In this document: piece after piece, positions 10,720 through 23,201 of the stretch
Numbering within the stretch: the stretch's first letter is position 1
Layout of the letters: each line of letters opens with the position of its first letter
Source: Caenorhabditis elegans
Lineage: Eukaryota > Nematoda > Chromadorea > Rhabditida > Rhabditidae
Length of the DNA: 64,000 bases
Reading direction: 5' to 3'
Assembly (NCBI RefSeq): GCF_000002985.6
Contig: NC_003283.11
Coordinates: 9,300,001 to 9,364,000, forward strand
Position numbers and translations under genes: made by a program
Notes under the pieces: generated by a model
Seen by the model: the letters and a program-made list of their open reading frames with translations, nothing else
What the model was told of the DNA's origin: nothing
The model's database searches: none

Positions 10720-13700
10720 TCTTGATGCTCACTCATAATATAATATCTAGAAGATGGGTCACATGAAAACAAAAAACGGGTATTGCAGACGACTACAGTT
10801 AGACAAAGAAATATCTCAATCATTGATCCTAGTATTGCTCCATGAATTTGCCATTTTTTGTAAATTTTAATATTTTTGTTATTATAAAAAATAATTGTGA
10901 TACAATGAAGTTTTAATTGCCTTGTTTTCAACTGATCTTCTTTTTTAGTGCATGACGCCATTTTTCCGAATCTAAATATAGGCAGGATCGTGTATTGAAT
11001 TTCATTTTAAAAAACCAAATGACCAAAAATAAAGCCCTTATTGGATCTTTAAAATAGATAGAATTTTCGAAAAGTGTGAGAAAAATACTCGTTGAATCAT
11101 CAGAATCGGAAAAAATGCACGTACTATCAAACAATGTGGGAGAAAATATAAAATTTTCTGGGAACAAGAGAGTTTTTAATTTGAAATCGAAAACGTTTTA
11201 CAGTTAGCATAAATGCTAAGTGTGAGAAGATTATTCAAAGAATGTTTTAAAAATATGATCTTCTGAATTTTTGAATGCAGCAAAGGTGCTCAATAATGTA
11301 TAAAATTTCTATAAATAGTACATTGAAACGCTTTATTCCAGTTTTTTGTTTCAATATTTACTTATCTTCGGTTTGAAAAATTCCGCAAAAAATCTTAATT
11401 GTGATTTTTCAAGCTCAACTGTACTTGACTCTCGAGCTGTTAGGATCAAGTTAGGAAATGAATATTAGAAGAAAAAATACAATGAAGTTATAAAGTTAGG
11501 TATGAATATAATTGTCAATTATAGAAAAACTATTTATTGGCATCATTCCATCCTTCAAAAATCCGTGTATTGGCAAATACCCGAGCAGATTGATGAATTG
11601 AGTATGAATAGCCTATTAGATTCTTTTTTTTGTTCAGCCTTTCAAGATGCATATTTTAGTTGGTTTTTTGGACTTTGGACAGATACTAAATATCCATTAC
11701 ATCTAAGCATTGTTGCATGTTTTGTGATCGGTTCTTTGTTTTCTTCGTTCAGTGATTAGTAAGAAATTGAATATATTCGAATTTTATAGCGCAATTTTGT
11801 ATTAGCTCAAAAGTTTATCGTTACAGCAAAAATGCATTACTCCCCCTAAATTTTCTAATACTCCTAAATAATTTCCTGAGATTTTGAGACGTCAAATTTC
11901 AATGAATCTGAATTTGGAAATTGTATTTTTTAATAACAAAGATTCCCCTGGGTGCTACTTTCAAAAAAAAATTTGCCACCTACATTCAAGAAATTTGTGA
12001 AATTCTTTTAATAATAAAAATGCTTCAGTAGCATATCATACACCTCATAACCCTCAAATGGAACTTAACCATTGATCGTTTTTCATACGAGTCAATTTTT
12101 ATTAGATTTTACATAAAACCAAATTTCCTATTTAACACGAAATTTGTTTGATTATAATATTTTATACAGAACAGCGTTTTTGTTTCAACATATCTTCATT
12201 GTATAAAACTCTGTTTTCTTATGAATTTTCTACGGAAACGTAGAGTATTGAACGCAAGAATAAAAGGAATTGCAGACAAAACTGCCGAAGGGCTCAAACA
12301 CATCATTTCTACTTTTTCATATCCTCTCATTCTTTCTACAATTTTATTTTTTTCAGTTCTAAACTTATGCATTTATATTCTAATTTTCTGTGTGTTTTGC
12401 TCGTTTTTGGAAGCTTCGACTCCTTTTTCAGATTCATCAGAGCTCTTTTCCCCTTTTTATGGAGCAATGGTGTCAAAGGTCGGGCATTGAATTACTCACA
12501 AAAAGGAAGAAGATCTTCATTTCTCTATATTCTCTCAAAATCTCAGATCTTTAACATTCGAGTCATAAGTAGATTTTCGATTTGAAGGGGTCTAGAATAA
12601 AGATGAGAGGAAGAGAAGTAGAAGAAGCCGACGATGAAAACCTGATTCACACTGCTCTCGGAGCATATCACATACGGGTTCATGGCGTTTTCGGCAATCT
12701 TTGATTTCTTGTTTTGTACAACAAAAAGGCTTCTTTCTTTTGACTTTGACCGTCTTGATCTTCGTATTTCAAGTTTTTAGTGACAAACTTGATTCGAAGC
12801 ATTGGGTCCTTTTTGAAATACTATTGTTTGGTATTATTGGGCGTCTAAGCATTTCTCATCTTAAAACCCTACCTGAAAGTTCAAATGAAAAACGACAATG
12901 TAGGTTAACATGTACTTGTAGACACAAGATCTTCGTCGGCTTAATGGCAATCAGGCAGACAATTTTACGCCCACTTCCAAAGCACACACTCATAGTTTTA
13001 GGATTTTGAAATTAATAACAGTTGAAAAACTAGTCTTAACAGCTTTTTCTAATTCCAAAAGATACCTGTTTAAATGTCACAAAAACCGTTAAGTTCAATT
13101 GGCAGAACTTATCGTTTTTTCCAAATTTTTATTTTTGCCTTAACTTTGATCATTTTCAATTCAATTCCTAATTCGAATTTCCTGCTCTATTCCCAGTGAG
13201 TTCGTAACTGAACCGACTCATCTCCCATCTTCTACGTCTTCTTCATCATCAAATTCAGATCTTGTGTTTTTCCGCATTTATCAAATATTAGTTAGTGGAA
13301 TAGATATGGACAAATGTATGTATGAGTGCTCATTTTTGATGCACTCATGATAAAACCAAAGCACAGAATTCTAAGAATTGTTGTAGGTCGAAACTTAATC
13401 CCCCTATACTTTTTCTACTTACTCATTCCTTTCCGTTTCCTTTTTCTCATTTGTCGACATTTAATTGATATTTTTTGTTTTACTATAGAATAAAATTGAA
13501 AAATTAAATAAATCCAAAAGGAAGCAGTTGTTATTATTATTTTATTTCCAGATCGAGAAAACTCTTCTTTTTTCTTTGAAGTTTTTCTTTCAGTCAAAGA
13601 TATTTAAATGTTAAGCCAAATATTGCAGATATCTAGAAGATCCCATAACAATCTACCTAATCCTCATTTTTTATATATTTTTCCTTTCACTCTCTCTCTT

Positions 13701-16700
13701 ATCAAAAGAGTATCTCCCGTAGCAACGAGATGCTTGCACAGAAGGAAATTTTTTGGGCGGACAAGAAGAAGCCCATTTTTCGTTTTGATTCACTATCTCT
13801 TATTCTTTTTCTTTTTTATTAGCTTCCACGTCATCTGTTTTATTGGAATAGGGTGACAAGATTCACACGAATCTCGAATTTTGCTTTTTCATCTCTCGAT
13901 GAGCATTATGGCGTTTCCTTTCTTTTCATTTTATTTTTTGGATTTCGCATTTTCTGGTTGAATTATTTTTCGTATTCATTCTCTTAATTCCAGCCAATCA
14001 TTAATTTAAAAGTTCCAAATTTTGCAAGAATCAGTTGTAGTTAAATCTAGGTATTATTTTTGCGATTTCCATACGCATAACGATAGGGCTTTTTAAAGTT
14101 CCTCACAATAAATCTCATAAATATCAAAATAAGTTTTTATTAGTAGTTGTCAATAAAGTAAAAATGTGAAATAGTTTTAACAAACTTTAATATTTGCGAT
14201 AATCTCACAATGCGAACAAAGTTATTTTTTTCAACAACTCCACTTCTGCAATTTTAATCCTTATTCAAAAAAGATCAAGTTTCACTTCAAATGGCATAAG
14301 AAGCATTAATTTGTTACATGATCCTTGACCCTCTACAAAATTTGAACATTCTTTGGAAAAACCTACTACAAATTTCATAAATTAAGTGTTTCTAACTACC
14401 TACTATTGTCCATATTCATACTCGTGTGACTTCTTTGAACACTTTACCCATTTTTTTGCCCTCCGGCTTTTCGAGCACGTGCACTTTTGAAATTGCAGGA
14501 GATTTCTTTCAGTCCATTAAGCTTTTGTGTTTTAGTGGAAACTTTGCAATTCTGAAACCTCACCGTACTTCCCGCATTGAAAAGTTGTCAGCTTTAAATG
14601 CAATGGAAAAAAGAGAAAGAGGGCACAGAACATCGTAGAATTGAATATTCAATGATCGCTTGACATGCCGTTTTTTTGAGGAAAAGTGAAGAAGATGGGC
14701 TAAGAAGGTGGAGAAACATAAGGTGCTCACTTTTTTGATTCAGCACGTTTCAGAACAGACGTTTGTATAATAATCTAGAATTTAAAAAAGCCTTTTGAAA
14801 AGTATTTAAAAGCCATCTTCTATATAACTCATTATAAATAACAATCATACATCGTTCTCAAGTTGCATTTACCCTTGAATCTTGAAAATGCAAGAAACAA
14901 ACAATTTCGAAGAACAGTATCCGTTAAACTTTCCAGCCAGAATAATATTTCCTAAATGAAAAATCTAAAAACTTTGTAAAATATTCCCCAACCAGAAAAC
15001 ATTTTTCTAATATTCACCAATGTTTTGAATCACTGACTAAAAATTCTTGGCAATATCAATTCAAACTTATTTAAAATTTAAAAAAAAGACTAAAGTTTGG
15101 AATAAGATGTATCTGACTATTAAGTCTTTGGCTTTTGAAACATAAACCTTTGATTTCTTATTTAAAATAATGAATATGCAATGTTAACAATCTTATTGGT
15201 GAAAATGTTTTTTTTTACCTTTTTGGGTCATCTAAGAATTTAATACTTTCCAATTGGTTATTCAATCGGTCGAATCATTCTAAACGTATTTTCACAAGGG
15301 GTTTCTTAATTATTTTTTGTTCTTCTAAAAAATAATCCTTACCATTCTCAACTTCATTTTGCCTTTTCAAGTCATCTTGCCTTTTCAACTATCATATTCT
15401 TGTTTCTATGTTCCTTATTTACCCTCTTTGTCTTCTGCAATGAATGAGATATTGAAATTGAGCGATGGACAAAAAGATGAGGAATAAGAAGAAGGGCTAG
15501 AATGTGTCACAGACTTTTGGGCGCATTTGCAGCCATAAAATGATGTCAATGCTTTCGTCTCTTAATTTTTTCTTATTTCATTTCCATCAAATTGTCTGCG
15601 ACCCAATTAGTTCGTATATTCAGAACACCTACCGTAGTCATCCTTTATTGAATGTGCACAACAATCCAATTAGACCCCGAACTATGTTTTCGTCATTTCT
15701 TCAATTAAAACTAATTGATAATAATAGAGTCTTGCCACATTCTTACTTCAAAATTCAAAATACTTCATCTCCAATTTTTAATGATTTTTGATGTTTTTTG
15801 GTGTGTTTTCTATTATTTATTGATGAATAGTGTTTTGAGTCGAATAAATAGATTGAGTTTTTAGAGCTTAAACACTTTTGGTTAATACTGAGAATTTGGG
15901 AAAAGGTCAAGGTTCTCGCGTGATTAGAGCATCCAAAATGGGAAGACCTTGTTTTTGTTCTTTGACTTTTGGCTGCATATTTATTTGCTATTAAATACAT
16001 AAATGAGCATTCTGCAATTCAGATAGTTGAAATTGTTTCGAGACTCAGTTTTATTCATGACTTCCAGCCTACTTCTTTTGCCCAGAATTATAAAATTTGT
16101 TTTGAAAATTGGCAGAGCTTGGGCGAAAACTGAACAATATTTGGTTTAGACCGCTTCCAAAGCCCAGTTTTGATGCAACTATTGCCGATACTTTTATCTA
16201 AATGTCTTATATGTCGTTTGGAACTTTAGTTAGACATTGGTATTACGTTGATCTCAATTATGGTAACCCAAGTCTGATTCTAGTCTTGCCAATCTTTTGT
16301 CCAAGATTACAGTTAGGAACAAATTAGCGCCAAATGTCGAAGCCTAAAGAAAATCCGTGTTTTTCCTGTTTTTAATACAATAGAGAATTGTCTCTGAGAT
16401 TGTGAGTAATTATTATTTTGTTGTCGCCCACGAGCTCCTCCAAATAGAGATTTTCTGCCTTGTGTTCTACAAAATTTAAATAACAAGTCTACCTACTACA
16501 ACTCTTTATATTATGTATATTACCTAGAATTGTATTTTATGGAAACTCACGTTCACTCAATTTATTGTACCTTTCTTCGTTCTCAAATCCTTCTTTCTCA
16601 ATTTCTAGAATTTAATTTTAACAGGATTACTCGTTAGAAACCAGAATTCGTTTTGAAAAGTCTCGATGTTTGTGAAGAACTTCGATGATTCGCTTTTTTT

Positions 16701-18201
16701 CAAATAAATTTGAAATATGTGTTTTTGAGTTCTGTCTGCTTCTGATAGTGAACATTTTTTGAAAGTGGATTTCCATCGCAGAATTTTTTTCAGACATTTT
16801 GAAGAAGGATTTTCCAATTATTAAAGTGATTCAGCCTGCACATATTATAAAACTTTCCCATCAATTGTTCTGGAATTTAGATTAAAAAATTTCCTCATCG
16901 TTGAGTTAATCCCATATGTTCCTATTTATTTGACTATTTATTTCAAATGAATAATAACGAGTGATTGTGAGTCGTCATGATGATATCTCACTCTTTTATT
17001 CCCAGACGCCTGAGTGTTCGAACAAAAAGCGCCTCATTTTTGATTTGAAATTCTATTTTCGAGTATGCCTTTTTCAACAACTTCTTCTTCGTCTCCTTTC
17101 TTCTTCACCTGCCCCATCTTCTGAATGTTTGAAACTCAATTTTCGCCTCTGAAGGATAAGAAGAAGAGCACAAGGCTAAGATATTTGAATTCGTGCTTTT
17201 TGAGAATTCTCTTCTCCCATTCATTCATCTTCCTGAACTTTATTTACCAATTTTAGATTCTGACACGTCATAACTTCGTTTTTGCAAGTGAATACTCAAA
17301 GCTCACGTTCGTCAAATTCAAAGTTTAGGTGATCAATTTTTCGAATGGATTTTTTTCTTTCGAATATTTTCTTTTAAATCCCTTTGAAATTATACATCAA
17401 AAACTTGAAAATTCATGTGTTAAGTTACATGTATTGCCTTTACAGTGGTTGAAGCGGATTTTTTAAAAATTCTACGCGCAGATTTGTTTCAGTTTTTTTT
17501 CATTGGTATTTGTAGCGTTTTCCTGGTTTCAAGCATTCCAAAAATAAAAAAAACATTTTCTAGGAATAGTAATTTTATCAAAATAGTTTCTTTCGCTGTT
17601 ATCGTTCACTGCAAGTTTTTTTGTCGCTTGGTTCAAATTTACATAACCTTGTAAACTTCAGATTTTTCTATAGATCAGAAAGATTCTTCTGAGACCAGTC
17701 TACGTTTTTGTCTTGGGAATAGACTTCTAACAATAATATTATGCAGATTACTTCTGAAACATTCAGTTGTAACTATAAAAAATACACCAGTTTCTGCTTC
17801 TCAAGAGCTGAGATTTGATACTTGTCTGATTCGAATGATCAATATTTATTGGTACATAGGACTCCAATTTTAATAAGAGACTGTGTTTTGTTTTTTCATG
17901 AAACATCATCAAACTTTTTTCTTTTTCACCAAATATCAAAGTTCAGAAACATCCATTCGAATGCTCGCTGGTCCATGAAAATTCGTCAATTCCTACAACC
18001 CAGTTTCTGCCTCCTTTTTAACTCAAAATTTAAAATCCCCTTCAAGAATCATAAATTTTGAAATTTCTTGGCGCCCCTCTCACAGATTGGCCCCCGGAGA
18101 GACTGGCGCCATTCGCCTGCCATCTCTGCCTTTTTCTCTATTATGTTTGCCTCTCTAGGTCTCTGTCTTTTCTATCAGTTACTTTTATTGCAATTTTTCG
18201 T
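10720..18201. other. 7.5-kb gene-poor interval upstream of tRNA-Ala and kvs-2
   Basis: AT-rich sequence with only short open frames, none with signal peptides, domains or coherent splice structure (for example 11502-11759, 12221-12490 and 15504-15791). Polypyrimidine runs occur near 13685. It probably holds 3' sequence of the BPI-like gene and distal regulatory DNA of the potassium channel gene. Small non-coding RNAs cannot be excluded by eye. Confidence 0.5.
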
Positions 18202-18273
18202 GGGGGTATAGCTCAGGGGTAGAGCGCTCGCTTCGCATGTGAGAAGTCTGGGGTTCAATTCCCCATACCTCCA
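18202..18273 (+). tRNA. tRNA-Ala, anticodon CGC
   Basis: A 72-nt cloverleaf can be drawn without gaps. The acceptor stem GGGGGTA pairs with TACCTCC (one G-T), with discriminator A. The D arm contains TAGCTCAGGGGTAGAGC. The anticodon stem CTCGC/GTGAG holds loop TTCGCAT with anticodon CGC at 18234-18236. The T arm is TGGGG-TTCAATT-CCCCA. There is no intron. G3:T70 is the alanine identity wobble pair, which agrees with the anticodon reading GCG. Internal A and B boxes are intact, so it should be transcribed by RNA polymerase III. It lies only 39 nt before the exon carrying the kvs-2 ATG and in the same orientation. Confidence 0.95.
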
Positions 18274-18312
18274 AATCTATTTTTCAATTCTGGAAATTTT
18301 GGAGTTTCAGGA

Positions 18313-20881
18313 ATGAATGAGGAGGTCCCGTTGATTGAGTCACCAGTAGCAGGACCTGTACCGAATGGATCAGTTGTTAGGCCTCCTGACATTGTTTTTG
18401 TCAATGTTGGTGGACGTAGAGCTCGGCTCAACTCGGACATCATCATAAGACGGCTTGCCACATCACGACTTGCTGTATTCTGTGAAAAATCACATGTTGA
18501 ACGGCTGACAGATTGTGATGCCTTCTTTGAAAGCACATCGGAGTACTACTTTGAAAGATCGCCAATTATTTTTGAATACGTAATTGATTTCTACGTAACT
18601 GGAAAACTTCATCGTCCAATGGATATTTGTCCGATTCGATTGAGATATGAATTGGACTATTGGAGAATTCCCACGCCGTTTATGTCACCATGCTGTATTC
18701 TTGAAGAAAATAACAATATAGCTGGGAAAATGTCAACTGAGAAAGTAGGTATCCATATATGATTTGAAGTTAATTATTTTTATTTTAGGCATTTGTTGAT
18801 TCTTCATTACCGTCTTCATGTTTTGATAAAGTCGTGTTAGGACCACAACGACTAAAATTATACAGATTAATGGAAAATCCGAGATCATCTTCTGGTGCAA
18901 AAATATTCTCAGTTGGATCAGCTCTTTTTGTGCTTCTTTCCTTGCTCGGACTAATCCTAAGCTCAATGCCAGAGCTGCAGGATGAAAATAAAGAACCTCA
19001 TTATCTCCTTCATTGGCTGGAATTATTGTATGTCTAGTATGAACATATCAGAAGTTATAATACAATGTTTGCAGGTGTATGGTGTACTTCACATTTGAAT
19101 ACCTTGCACGTCTCCTTGTGAATCCGAAAAAAGCAGAATTTATTAGGAGTCCACTGAACGTTATTGACTTGCTGACTGTGTTGCCGTTTATGATTGAAGC
19201 GTTTAATGAATTGCAATGGATGAAAGAGTTTAGAGGTATATAATCATGACATTTTGCCCCTTAAAATTCCAAAAAAATTACAGGTGCAATGCTTGTGGTT
19301 CGAGTAATGAGACTTGCCCGTGTAGCGCGTATCTTCAAGCTCGCCAGGTACTCAACTGGTCTCCGTGCCTTTGGAGAAACAATGAAAAAGTCTGCGGCAG
19401 AGCTCAGTATGCTTGGAATGTTTTTGGTAACAGGTAATATTTCCTTAATTTCATAGTATATTCCCGTTGAAATTATACTGTTTCAAAGTTGTAAAGCTGC
19501 AGCTAATACCAAAAATATGAACATCCAGCTATAGCTAATTCCTCTGAGTCAATTTTTTATTGTTCGTATGCTAGAAAACTGTAAAACAGAAAAAACGAAA
19601 ATGAATTTTAACCCGTGAAAATGAATGAAATGTTGATGCTTGAAATTTAACAGGAATCATGCTGTTCTCAACTGCAATTTATTTCTTCGAGCGAGATGAG
19701 CCCAACTCCAAGTTCTACAGTATTCCAGCAGCCTGCTGGTGGTGTAAGTTCTTTGAAAACTTCAAACAATTAATGGAGCGATGTTATTCGAAATTTCTAA
19801 ATTATGGAAAACATACTTGGTGTTTCGTTGAATTTTAAAACTGATAAAAAGGTTGAAGTCTGAAACCTTTACTGTTATTTTGCAAAAGATAAGATATTAT
19901 GATAATCATAGTGTGAAATGATATATTTAGTATGATAGACTGTTTTACTTGATTTTGAAATTACGTCGGATGGGCAACTCATTTCAGAAACATCAAAAAT
20001 AAATTTTAAGGATTTAGGAAAAATGACTATAGTTGAATATGAATATACAACTCCTATTTTAGATTATGCCAAACATGTAGTTTAAGTGTTGATGTTATTT
20101 TCTTTTTTTTTTAGTTGCAAAATTCAATTTTAAAAATTTTATAGGTAAATATTTATCTTTTGATTATTTGTATCTAAACATGATATAGATCCGAAAATGC
20201 AAAATTGCAGTACATTTCACAAAAATGCCGAATTTCTCAAAATTTTTGGTAACTTACCAAAAGTTTGACTGAAATTGTTTTATGTGAATTTTTTAATGGG
20301 ATTTTGATTATGGCTGCAGAGTACAATGAAATTTTGCTAGAATAATGCAAATTTCAAAAGTTTATGAAGTGTTCGGTTAGTGCTTTCATCTAGATTTAAC
20401 CTCTGAAAGCCGTGCCAATACGTGGATTTGTGAGTTTGACTTCACAATCGTTTTGTTGTATACTTCATTTGAAAAAACTGTAGTGACTTCCATCTTGCAA
20501 AAACACGTGGTGCCACGGATTCCAGAAGTTAGACCAAGATGCGGTACCATGACTACTCGTGGGCTTCCTATTCTTAAACTAATATAATTATTTTCAGGTG
20601 TCATAACAATGACCACAGTTGGCTATGGTGATTTGGTGCCTATAACTGCTGGAGGAAAAGTGGTTGCTGCTTTGGCCTCAGTGTGTGGAATCATTGTGCT
20701 CGCATTCCCAATTTCAATGATAATCGACAAATTTGCTGAATCGACAGGAGGGTGGAGCGGTGGAGATGGAGACGAAGAACAAGGGCACATGATTGTGCAT
20801 CGGACTGTACACCCATTGAATAATGGAGCACCGGCTGCCCAACCAGTGAAAAAGAAGAGCAAACGATATGTTGGATTCTGA
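18313..20881 (+). CDS. kvs-2: Voltage-gated potassium channel subunit (Kv type)
   Basis: Exons 18313-18744, 18789-19027, 19075-19235, 19284-19433, 19654-19743 and 20598-20881 encode about 451 aa. Residues 26-125 form the T1 tetramerisation domain ([11 protein letters not shown] start). S1 (about residues 190-212), S2 and S3 follow. S4 is [20 protein letters not shown] at about 283-302, with regular positive charges. The pore has TMTTVGYGD ending at residue 369, the potassium selectivity filter. S6 reads [10 protein letters not shown], so the usual Pro-x-Pro gating motif is Pro-Ile-Ser. The C-terminal tail is short and ends [10 protein letters not shown]. The ATG lies two bases after a TTTCAG (18305-18310), a likely spliced-leader site. 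An 854-bp intron separates S5 from the pore. Kv family is certain; the symbol comes from memory of F44A2.2. Confidence 0.93.
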
Positions 20882-21502
20882 TTGTTAATATTATTATTTA
20901 TCTTATCAATCATTTTTCTCCTTCTTGTTTTTAATTTACCCCTTTTATTTGTAAATATACACCAAACGGGTTCGATTTTGTCCCAGTTTTTTGTCTCCAA
21001 AAATGTTCCTTATTTCTTTCATTAATTGTTTAGGTTTGTCAGAGAATTTGAATTTTAGGACATTTCATTAGTGCTGAAATTGTGCGAATTATTCTAAAAT
21101 TCAAAGCAAATTGAACCCTTTTCTGATATTCCTATTATTGGTGTCAAAAACTTGCCACTCTAGAATCTCCATAGATCTCTTCTCATTTTCTGGTTAGGTA
21201 CCTTTGGGTTAATGTCCACTCGATTTCCGATTTCTTCAATTTCTGAACTCCATCGTTTTCACATTTTTCAAACAATAATAAATTATCTGTACCGACCCCC
21301 GTACCGTTTCTTCATCCTTTTTTACTGATAAAAACGATCATACTAAACTTGTAATTAATTTTTTTTTTTTTTTTTTTCATCAGACTAAAAGTCGCGAAAA
21401 ACGATAAGGAGACCCTTCCATTTCGCTTCCCAGTTTTGCACCGACGTTGTTCTCAACATGTACGCAAAGTTTTCTTACGAATTGAGTTTCAGATAAATAA
21501 AT
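20882..21502. other. Intergenic between kvs-2 and the GNAT-like gene
   Basis: Holds the kvs-2 3' UTR and the upstream region of the next gene. A run of about 19 T residues ends at 21377. A TTTCAG at 21487-21492 precedes the next ATG by 10 nt and is a plausible trans-splice acceptor. Confidence 0.55.
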
Positions 21503-22905
21503 ATGACAGAAGTTGATATAATTGACGATGAATTCATTTTGACCTACAATCCACCAAATGATGTATTCAAAGAGTTTGTGCATCTAGTATCTACTACTGA
21601 AGGATGGGCATTTCAGGTATGAACTTAGATGTCTTTATAACTTGCCTAACTTATTTCACCCATCAGTTCCAAATTTTTATTATCACCTCAATCTTTTCAA
21701 AAACTTTGTTAACCGACAAAATATTTTATTTTCGTTCACTATAATTTGGACAGTATGCAAGGAAAATCACAAAATAATCTTTAATCACTTTATGTGATCT
21801 TTTAGGAAAATGACTACGACATATGGAAAAATAATTATTCCAAGCACTGGATGGTCATGATTCAACAAAAAGGTAATTTATCCAACTTCTACGATCAAAA
21901 AAAACTGACTGCTCGCTTTTTAAAATTTAATGCACAATCTTAGTGTTGTCAGCTTTAGCGTTTAGCACTCGCGCCACTATCTCTTCCTTTTCCCATAACT
22001 ATGCTCCTACGTGTCAGCCTAGGTGCCAAGCTCACAGCTGACTGCTTACATGCATACCTACCAACCTATTGCAAGATTAAAAAAATTAATTATTTTTATA
22101 GGAACCGACCGGTACGTAGCTTCAGTATCCCTAGCTAGAAGTGATCTTCAGGATGGGACACCTCTATTTACGGTTGCATTTTTCTATTGCCTTGTCGATT
22201 TCCGTAATCGATCATTTGGAAAGTATCTTTTTGACAAAATACAATCAATCTATGGAGATCATAATTGCTTTCTTTTTGGAGTTGGAACAATGTGGCAGTG
22301 GTATGAAAAACGCTATGGGTTCAAAGAGTTGAGCCCATACTTTCATTGCTCAGCAGTAATACAAATTGAAAATTTGAAAATTCCATCAGGAATCAAAGAA
22401 GTTGATGGGGTAACTGTGGAAGATTTGAAGTACGATAGTGTATCGGAATACGATAAAGGAATTTGTAAGATGAGCAGAACTAAAGTTATTAACACTTGGT
22501 TAATGGCTTGTGGAGTACATTCAAAAGTATGTATTCCCTTCTTTAATTCTTCAAATGTTTTAATTTTAGATGGCTGTAGATTCAAACGGCAACTGTGTGG
22601 GTTTCGGAGCTATCCGTGAAGTATCGCTCAATCGTCTCACCATCTCACCTCTATATTCCGATTGCCCAGAAATCGCTGCTATGATCCTCAAATCAATTTT
22701 AAACTCTTTCGAATTCTCAACGTTTAAAAGTCTCTCTACGATATATCCTTCCACAAATTTAGCTATTCCATTCGTTTTAACCCCATTCTGTGACGGTGTT
22801 TTTGTAACAAAAGAGTTCTGTAGAAGTCAATTCACTCAAAAAATCATCAAAACTGATGAGAAGAAGGTTTTTGGTATTCGTCATTGTGCGCATGGTTATG
22901 TTTGA
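21503..22905 (+). CDS. GNAT-like acyltransferase (nematode glycine N-acyltransferase-like/DUF1248 type)
   Basis: Exons 21503-21616, 21806-21872, 22102-22526 and 22570-22905 give about 313 aa. The first half looks like a GNAT fold: a VASVSLARSDLQDG strand, then FFYCLVDFRNRSFGKYLFDKI resembling the acetyl-CoA-binding beta4-alpha3 region, and MWQWYEKRYGFKE, the usual Tyr-rich end motif. The second half (NGNCVGFGAIRE, then SPLYSDCPEIAAMILKSIL) looks like a second, degenerate GNAT repeat, as in nematode DUF1248 proteins. The expected reaction is acyl transfer from acyl-CoA to an amine; the substrate is unknown. There is no signal peptide, so it should be cytosolic. Likely trans-spliced at 21492. 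The family call is from motif shape only. Confidence 0.7.
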
Positions 22906-23201
22906 TTTGAAATAAATATTTTGTGAATATATAATTTTAAATAAGGCATTTTTAATCTGCCTTCTTGCTATTCATGAATTATACTTTAATTTCAGAAACG
23001 ATATAAAATTAGCTCGGCAGTTATGATGTTTCGTCTGTAATACGCGGGATACCGTATCCCACGCAAACTTGCGGCAAACAGAACATTCATTCATTGCGCG
23101 CCACATTTTTTTAGGATTCATAAAAGTTTAAACTTCAAAAGGTTGACGTTTTACTTTTCTTTTTAATTATTTTCTTTAAATATTCATTGTTTCTATTTCA
23201 G

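Noticed and set aside
12221-12490. 89-codon frame with a hydrophobic middle
   Set aside because: Hydrophobicity follows from TTT/CTT-rich DNA; no conserved motif or splice structure.
13150-13350. Serine-rich open stretch after TTCCCAG, possible exon
   Set aside because: No in-frame ATG and no partner exon with matching phase could be found.
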